A stretch of DNA of 34,769 bases from Rhizophagus sp. LPA8_4_AMF (Eukaryota > Glomeromycota > Glomeromycetes > Glomerales > Glomeraceae). The notes under the pieces are model-generated. The model searched no databases, was not told where the DNA came from, and saw only the letters and a list, made by a program, of their open reading frames with translations. The translations under genes and the position numbers were made by a program. Positions 29,609-34,769 of this stretch are shown here, one piece after another. Position 1 is the first letter of the stretch, and every line of letters starts with the position of its first letter. Where the stretch lies: the NCBI GenBank assembly GCA_021464525.1, contig JADRCO010000395.1, positions 1 to 34,769 on the forward strand, given 5' to 3'.

Positions 29609-32233
29609 CTAATAAGCACTTCCACGCATAAATTTATATCTGATATGACGGGTATGGTTAGGAATATCAGAGCGTTTGTAATAATTTTCATATACTCTTA
29701 ATGATCTTTTCTTAGCGGTATTATTATTATTATTGTCATCATCATCATCATCATCATCATTATTATTATTATCTAGAGGACATATACTCTTTACTTGTGG
29801 CGGTATCGGGTCACCTTTTAATTCACTGGGCCTTTCTATAAGTTGTCCTACCAATCCCATTTCAACGTGCCACTGTATTTGAAGAAAATACCTTTCAGCG
29901 TGGATGTAAAGATTTTTTAAAAATTTTATTATGCATAATATACCTCAATATGATCATAGAAAGCCCATATACCAGGATTATCAATAAAATATCTAATTAC
30001 AGTCCATCTAAAAAATAGAAAAATGAATTAAGTATGTGAATTATAGGTATTATACCTTTTCATTTTTTAAGATACTTACGAATCACCAGCAACCGTAATA
30101 GTATCACGTACAGCAGGGTCTACCAAATTAAATTGTGTTGGATCAGGTGTTTTACCATTACCATGACCCATAATGAAGAAATTATGTCCGTGCTTATAAT
30201 AAGAAAAGAAAAGAAAAAATTTAGTATAATATCATAATATTGGTGATGAGTGATTGATTATAGTAATGATATACGTTTACCAAATGGAAAGGATGTGTCG
30301 CCATATTGTCGTCTAAAAAAATTAATTATTTTAGTAAATATTAAAAAAAGAAAGAAGGGAACAGATTCGTGTAACAAAAAAATAAAATCATTCAAAACTT
30401 ACTGATTAAAGAAATTTCGACAACACCGTTTTGAGTGTCATAAATGAAAGCATTTTGATTCTGTTCTAACATGCTAGGAGTTTCATCTCCACCATACATA
30501 AGTTTATTTGCGGTGGGATCCTTGAAATCCGGCTCGAAAGGCAAATCGTTTACCAGAGCGTGACCAACATCATCAACTACACCAAATGTAATTAGAAGAG
30601 TGAAATTATCTGTTGGAGTACCTGGTGGAGATCTGGGTGGATTTAATTTTAATATATTGTGATCTATATCTCTACAATTAAGAATTTTTTCTTCCCATTC
30701 TCGTGTAGTTGGGTAGGCATCAGGAGCTCCGTTATATCTTAATATCCCAGATACTTTATAATTTAATGATGAATTTACATTAATGGTATCTGGTGTAACA
30801 TGTATGCATTGTTTGACGATTGTAGCTCGAATCCAGAAATTATTAACGTCTTTATCGGTATTAACTATTACAGAATAGCGTTGACCAACGGATATATTTA
30901 TCTTGTTTAAATTTACGGGCTTGACATTTTCACCTTCTACTTCAATTATTCTTAGTGGATGTTGATCAATCGAAAAAGTAAAAGGTGCTTCCGCGCTAAT
31001 TATTTTAAAGAAATTTTTTTAAGCCACTCTTTAATATGATAAACTATGAGATAAAATTTTAATTGAATTCGAATAGAATTTACCTTGTATTGATAATACG
31101 GAAACGATAGCGTTTTCCTTTTTCAACAACATAAACAGCCAATGGGTTATCTGGTGTACATTTAGAACCTTGAGGTGCTTTAGTACAATCGTATCTTCCA
31201 CGACCATTAATAAGCCCTGAATTGGGGACAGGCTATTACATATATAAATTCGCATTTCAATAAAATGTAAAGAGCATTTTTTTTTTTAGGAAAAAATAAA
31301 TTAATTTACATTGAATCCACGATAACCTGGCGTCATTCTAATTTTTACTAATTTCTCCGAATCTACATGATACCAATCCGATAAAGTCATTGCAAACTCT
31401 TCATCGTAGTCATTTAAGTAAGGATCTTTCGGATCATGAATACTATTAAAAATGTTTAACCCATTTAACTATACAGTTACGTGCGTATACACAATTACAC
31501 ATACACAATGACGTATATACTATAACATGCATTAATGGACCTCTAAGCCCGTCAATATATTGGGATCTGAAATGGGAGTGCCTATAATAGAAAACTCGTA
31601 AAGAAAAATCATAATACAACTAAAAGAAAAAAATATTGTAAATTATGTGCTTACCACCAATAAGTCCCATATTGTTCACCTCCTGTGAAATTATAAGTGA
31701 ACGTTGTACCAGTTGGAATAAGACATTGTGTCTTATTCATGTACCAATTATTTATTATTAGCGTACAAATTGATTATATTTGAAAATTCTTTTATGGAGT
31801 TATAACCAAAGCTCGAGCTCACCTGTCCAGCAACACCATCGTAAAATGTAGTGCCTTTTTGAAATATACTATGCCAATGAATCGTAGTAAAATCTTTCAA
31901 ATTATTTTGTACATTAATAACTATTTGATCTCCTTTATTAGCACGTATCATGGGACCAGGAAATTGACCATTTGAAGTCCAAACGATTCTCGAGAACCCA
32001 TCTGGAGATAATTCTGCTTTAGCTAATTTTAGAGTATATTCTCTTGTTATAGGTGATGCAGTAACTTCTAGTGGTTTGAAGGATGTGAAAATATTAGTAT
32101 TAAAGCCTGGATCTTGTTCAGTTTCTTGACGCTTTTCAAGTGTGGGTGCTGCGGATGCTGCGGATGCTGCATTTATTATTGTTAAGTATAATGAGAATAA
32201 TACTATTACGTTAAAAATCAAAGTTATTCTCAT
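29609..32233 (-). CDS. secreted multicopper oxidase (laccase/ferroxidase-like), atypical type-1 copper site
   Basis: Ten exons on the minus strand: 32233-31823, 31731-31655, 31581-31531, 31442-31310, 31232-31084, 30995-30403, 30312-30281, 30192-30080, 30007-29944 and 29872-29609; 628 residues, typical for the family. The start at 32233 (MRITLIFNVIV) gives a hydrophobic signal peptide of about 28 residues, followed by a Kex2-like LEKR site. Copper motifs: HWH (119-121), WWHSH (162-166), HPFHLHGH (478-485). The fourth motif, normally HCHIxWH, reads YDHIEWH (537-543), so the type-1 Cys and one type-3 His are replaced. Intron 3 appears to use a GC donor (GCATGT). There is no C-terminal membrane helix, unlike Fet3, so secretion is likely. 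The tail carries an Asn/Asp run. Phenol or iron oxidation would be the usual role; with this site, activity is uncertain. Confidence 0.85.
29719..29772. repeat. trinucleotide repeat encoding an Asn/Asp run
   Basis: TTA/TCA triplet tract (ATTATTATT then CATCATCAT then ATTATTATT). On the coding minus strand it gives a run of Asp flanked by Asn in the C-terminal tail of the multicopper oxidase, after the last copper motif. Such tracts vary in length between strains. Confidence 0.85.
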
Positions 32234-32278
32234 TTTTATTATTAAAAAAAAATTCTTTTTTTTTTTGAAACAATTCTG

Positions 32279-32429
32279 CCCTGTAAAAAAAGTCGATCCG
32301 TTTTTATATTCCATCCTTTTTCCGTAAAAGGCTCATATTTCCGGAATTAATAACGTTATATCACGGAACTTATCAAAGGCTCATTTTTCGGAGTTTTTAC
32401 AGAAATAACGGATAATTTTTTTAATAGGG
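32279..32429. mobile_element. MITE family B, copy 1, in the oxidase 5' flank
   Basis: The 151-bp element starts CCCTGTAAAAAAAGTCGATCC and ends TTTTTTTAATAGGG (reverse complement CCCTATTAAAAAAA). It is flanked by CTG on both sides (32276-32278 and 32430-32432), a 3-bp target duplication. Copy 2 at 33799-33964 shares GTCGATCCGTTTTT, CATATTTCCGGAATTAATAA and AGAAATAACGGATAA. The 3-bp duplication fits CACTA/EnSpm-like or PIF/Harbinger-like families. It lies 46 bp upstream of the oxidase ATG. Confidence 0.75.
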
Positions 32430-32432
32430 CTG

Positions 32433-33543
32433 AGAATTGAGCAGAATTGAGATGCAAAAAAAAGAACAATTTGTTAAATGTTATTTATAATTTCTTTTTG
32501 TAGAGATTAAAATTTTTTTAAATGAGTTCGCGCCATGTTCAAATTAATTCATTCCCGATTACTATATATTTTCCGTAATTATTTTATGAAGTTTTAGTGG
32601 CAAAGAAAAATTTTTTTTTTTTTTTGATAATCAAACCGATCAAAACAAAAACAGCGCAATTTCTATTATTTAAATTAAATTAATTGTCACATTTGAAAGC
32701 AATTAATCAAACGCTATCCTTTTTTTTTTTATTAAAATAAATCCGAACTTTCTTCTAAATGTGCCCGTGTATTATTTTTAAAGCGCATATTAATTCTCGC
32801 CATTTTCAAATATTTTATTCTATTTTATATTATGACACTTAAAAACAATTACATTTTTTTTAAAAAAAAATGAATGAATTGTATAATACTAAGCCCTAAT
32901 TATATAATAAAAGATCCTTCTGTAATTAGCCACAGAAATTTAAGCTTTTTTTTTTGCAAAAGTCGATCTTTGCAATTCGATTTTTTTTTTTTGGTTTTTT
33001 TTTTCTGATCATATTTTGATTTGAGGCCAAAAAAAAAAAATATTTTGATTCGAATTAATCAAATTTAATCTTAAATAAGGAAGTTATAAGGAAAAAAAGC
33101 CTTAAAAAGAGCGAATTAACGGCAATCACGGTAATCACTAAATTCACAAAGCCATAACTTATAATTATTTTCCGCAAAGCCTTATGATTTAAGCCACTCG
33201 GGATCAAAAAAGAATCCGTCCGTAATTAGTAAATAAGACAAATTTAAATATTCATTTATTTGGTATATTTTTCAATAATTTTCATAATTTTCATCGTTTT
33301 TACTTAATTTTCTTCCTTTTTAAAATTCACTATCAAAGGATCACAAGAAAAAGTGGTTTTCATAGTATGCGTTTTGTCCAATTTATAAAAGGACTCTAAT
33401 TCATTTGGAAGTAATTCAAATCGTACATCAAATTAATAATGTAATATTATCAATAAACAATCTTTTTTCATGAATAATGTATTTTTTATTATTAAAAACA
33501 ATTTGATGGCAAATCTGAATCAGTCATGTATTTCCATGATGTA
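32433..33543. other. intergenic, A/T homopolymer-rich
   Basis: Spacer with many T and A runs (for example near 32610, 32718, 32980 and 33030). No coding frame, RNA gene or further repeat was recognised. Confidence 0.4.
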
Positions 33544-33595
33544 TACAGTCATAACTCGATATAACGATTCGGATAAGCCAATTTTGGCCCATAGC

Positions 33596-33992
33596 CAGTG
33601 ATGTTCACTGGAAGGTTGGAAGCACTTTGGAACTTTCCAACTTTCAATTCCAATTCCAATAAAATTTTATTGGAAGCTTTCAAGAACATAGAAAAATATA
33701 TATGTGTATATAATTTAATATGGATTAAAAAATCATTGAAATATTGGAAGAATTAAAATTGGAAGGAATTGGAAGAGTCCAATTCCAATAAAAAGTTACC
33801 CAGTAAAAAATGTCGATCCGTTTTTCATACTCCATCTTTTCTCCGTTAAAGGCCCATATTTCCGGAATTAATAAACTTAAATCACGGAATTTGCCGATTG
33901 AATCCGTGAAAGGTTCATTTTTACGGGGTTTTTATAGAAATAACGGATAAAATTTTTTATAGGGTTATTGGAAGCTTCCAAGAACATCACTG
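33596..33992. mobile_element. hAT-type MITE carrying a nested MITE
   Basis: Starts CAGTGATGTTCACTGGAAG and ends CTTCCAAGAACATCACTG, giving an 11-bp perfect terminal inverted repeat (CAGTGATGTTC). Flanking octamers CCCATAGC (33588-33595) and CTCATAAC (33993-34000) agree at six of eight positions, both differences being transitions, as expected for an old 8-bp hAT duplication. The inside is rich in TTGGAAG/CTTCCAA repeats. Without the nested element and its duplicated TTA it would be about 228 bp. Confidence 0.8.
33799..33964. mobile_element. MITE family B, copy 2, nested in the hAT MITE
   Basis: Starts CCCAGTAAAAAATGTCGATCC and ends ATTTTTTATAGGG (reverse complement CCCTATAAAAAAT). TTA flanks both sides (33796-33798 and 33965-33967). 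Compared with copy 1 it has about 15 extra bases around GATTGAATCCGTGAA. Removing element and one TTA restores a CCAATA...TTATTGGAAGC context like the related stretch near 33653. Confidence 0.8.
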
Positions 33993-34075
33993 CTCATAAC
34001 AAACCAAAATCGTTTATAACTAGCTTTACCACTATATACCGACTTTGAAGTTTGATTATACACCAGTCATATTTA

Positions 34076-34544
34076 TTCGTGATAATTGATATCCTAATTC
34101 CAGCCGGAATTTACTTAGTCTTTGCCGGCATTATGCAGCGCAGCAGATCACTTGACATCTATGTCATCACTATCCAAAATTCATCATATATATTCCACGT
34201 GTACAGTACATCCCTCCACTCTTGATTTAAGATTTATAAAATTGTTGTGAACATATTCGTGAACCAAGATTTGCCACGACGAAAAGAGCTAATTAAAGAA
34301 GAAATAAATATTTTACACGGAAAATTTCACAAATCTCTCATTCTTTCTGTTATCCATCACACTGTATTGTACTTCAATTAATAAGTTGAATAAGCGGTAA
34401 ATACGCACTTGATTTTAACTGTTTTCTACAATAAATTAATTTTTTGACCTGCATAATAACAATAATACTAGGAAAACGGAAACCATTAAAAGTCCGTCGC
34501 AACTGAAGACCGCAGTATGCATGTGACCCGCAATTTGTAAAGTT
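34076..34544. other. intergenic, no gene seen
   Basis: AT-rich spacer with a few GC-richer patches (near 34130 and 34500) but no recognisable protein, RNA or repeat. Confidence 0.35.
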
Positions 34545-34548
34545 ATTT

Positions 34549-34656
34549 CAGGGGTTCAAAAAGGAAATAACACGAATGTGCGCGTGGAGATTATTCAAAA
34601 AAGGAATGGTGGTGATTTTTGTGGAAGGACGTTTCGCATGGGATAAACAAATTTTA
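34549..34656. repeat. dispersed repeat A, copy 2
   Basis: The copy has the same start CAGGGGTTCAAAAAGG and the same inner words (AAATAACACGAATGTG, GTGGAAGGACGTTT, GCATGGGATAA) as 15715-15820. It differs by a GCGC insertion near 34580 and small deletions. Similarity ends where copy 1 runs into the CGAAGTCCTCAGCTTCG segment. No transposase fragment follows within the window. Confidence 0.6.
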
Positions 34657-34769
34657 CATTTCGTCTCCAGAGATAGTGTTAATGCCAGTTCTTAAATGCT
34701 TATAAAAATAAGCGTATATGTATATGGTAAGCAGAAGGAATTATAAATGACGGTAAACGCGTAGTGAAA

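Larger units (their letters stand above)
33546..34075. mobile_element. pogo/Tigger-like terminus, interrupted
   Basis: TA at 33544-33545 precedes CAGTCATAACTCGATATAAC, a pogo/Tigger-type terminal sequence, followed by a GGATAAGCCAATTTTGGCCC stretch. The hAT-type MITE at 33596 interrupts it. The sequence seems to resume at about 34001 (AAACCAAAATCGTTTATAAC, TTTACCACTATATACCGAC). The opposite terminus was not found, so the right border is approximate. Confidence 0.45.

Noticed and set aside
31748..31822. Read-through of oxidase exon 1 (VSSSFGYN...)
   Set aside because: Intron sequence after the donor at 31822; splicing restores the conserved laccase text.
1..34769. tRNA, rRNA and CRISPR arrays
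   Set aside because: No cloverleaf-like block, rRNA segment or regularly spaced direct-repeat array was seen; the Sel1 array is coding repeats, not CRISPR.

Overview
This is AT-rich eukaryotic nuclear DNA. Short introns with GT...AG borders interrupt the genes, Sel1-like repeats and TKL-type kinases with divergent N-terminal zinc ribbons are present, and the intergenic space is full of decayed transposons. The protein families (tetracysteine-ribbon kinases, kinase-Sel1 proteins, and large uncharacterised proteins that I read as MACPF-like) are the ones I associate with the arbuscular mycorrhizal fungus Rhizophagus (Glomeromycotina). Assignment to R. irregularis or a close relative is recognition from memory, not a database result.

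Layout. 1-2.8 kb: no gene, a pogo/Tigger-like miniature element and one copy of a dispersed repeat. 2.8-12.8 kb: cassette 1, in which a stand-alone MACPF-like gene (minus) lies head-to-head with a plus-strand unit made of two zinc-ribbon/kinase modules followed by a MACPF-like module. By my splicing the frame stays open across 11 exons from 5824 to 12809. 14.6-15.6 kb: a broken third copy of the stand-alone MACPF-like gene. 15.7-17.1 kb: hAT remains, namely a TIR-like repeat, a BED-finger remnant and a hAT-type MITE with target duplications. 18.4-26.6 kb: cassette 2, the mirror image of cassette 1. A minus-strand pseudokinase-Sel1-MACPF-coiled-coil gene and a plus-strand stand-alone MACPF-like gene diverge from a 398-bp intergenic region. 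27.3-29 kb: a decayed LINE-like fragment and what may be small exons. 29.6-32.2 kb: a ten-exon secreted multicopper oxidase (minus) whose type-1 copper cysteine position reads Asp. 32.3-34.8 kb: A/T-rich spacer with three nested transposons and a second copy of the 15.7-kb repeat.

How the genes may work together (inference). Each cassette pairs a free MACPF-like protein with a MACPF-like domain carried on a kinase or pseudokinase chassis, from a divergent promoter. This recalls sensor/executioner pairs such as RIPK3/MLKL, or head-to-head immune receptor pairs in plants, and could be a fungal self/non-self or cell-death module. Membrane activity is not shown by the sequence. Exon junctions were read by eye.
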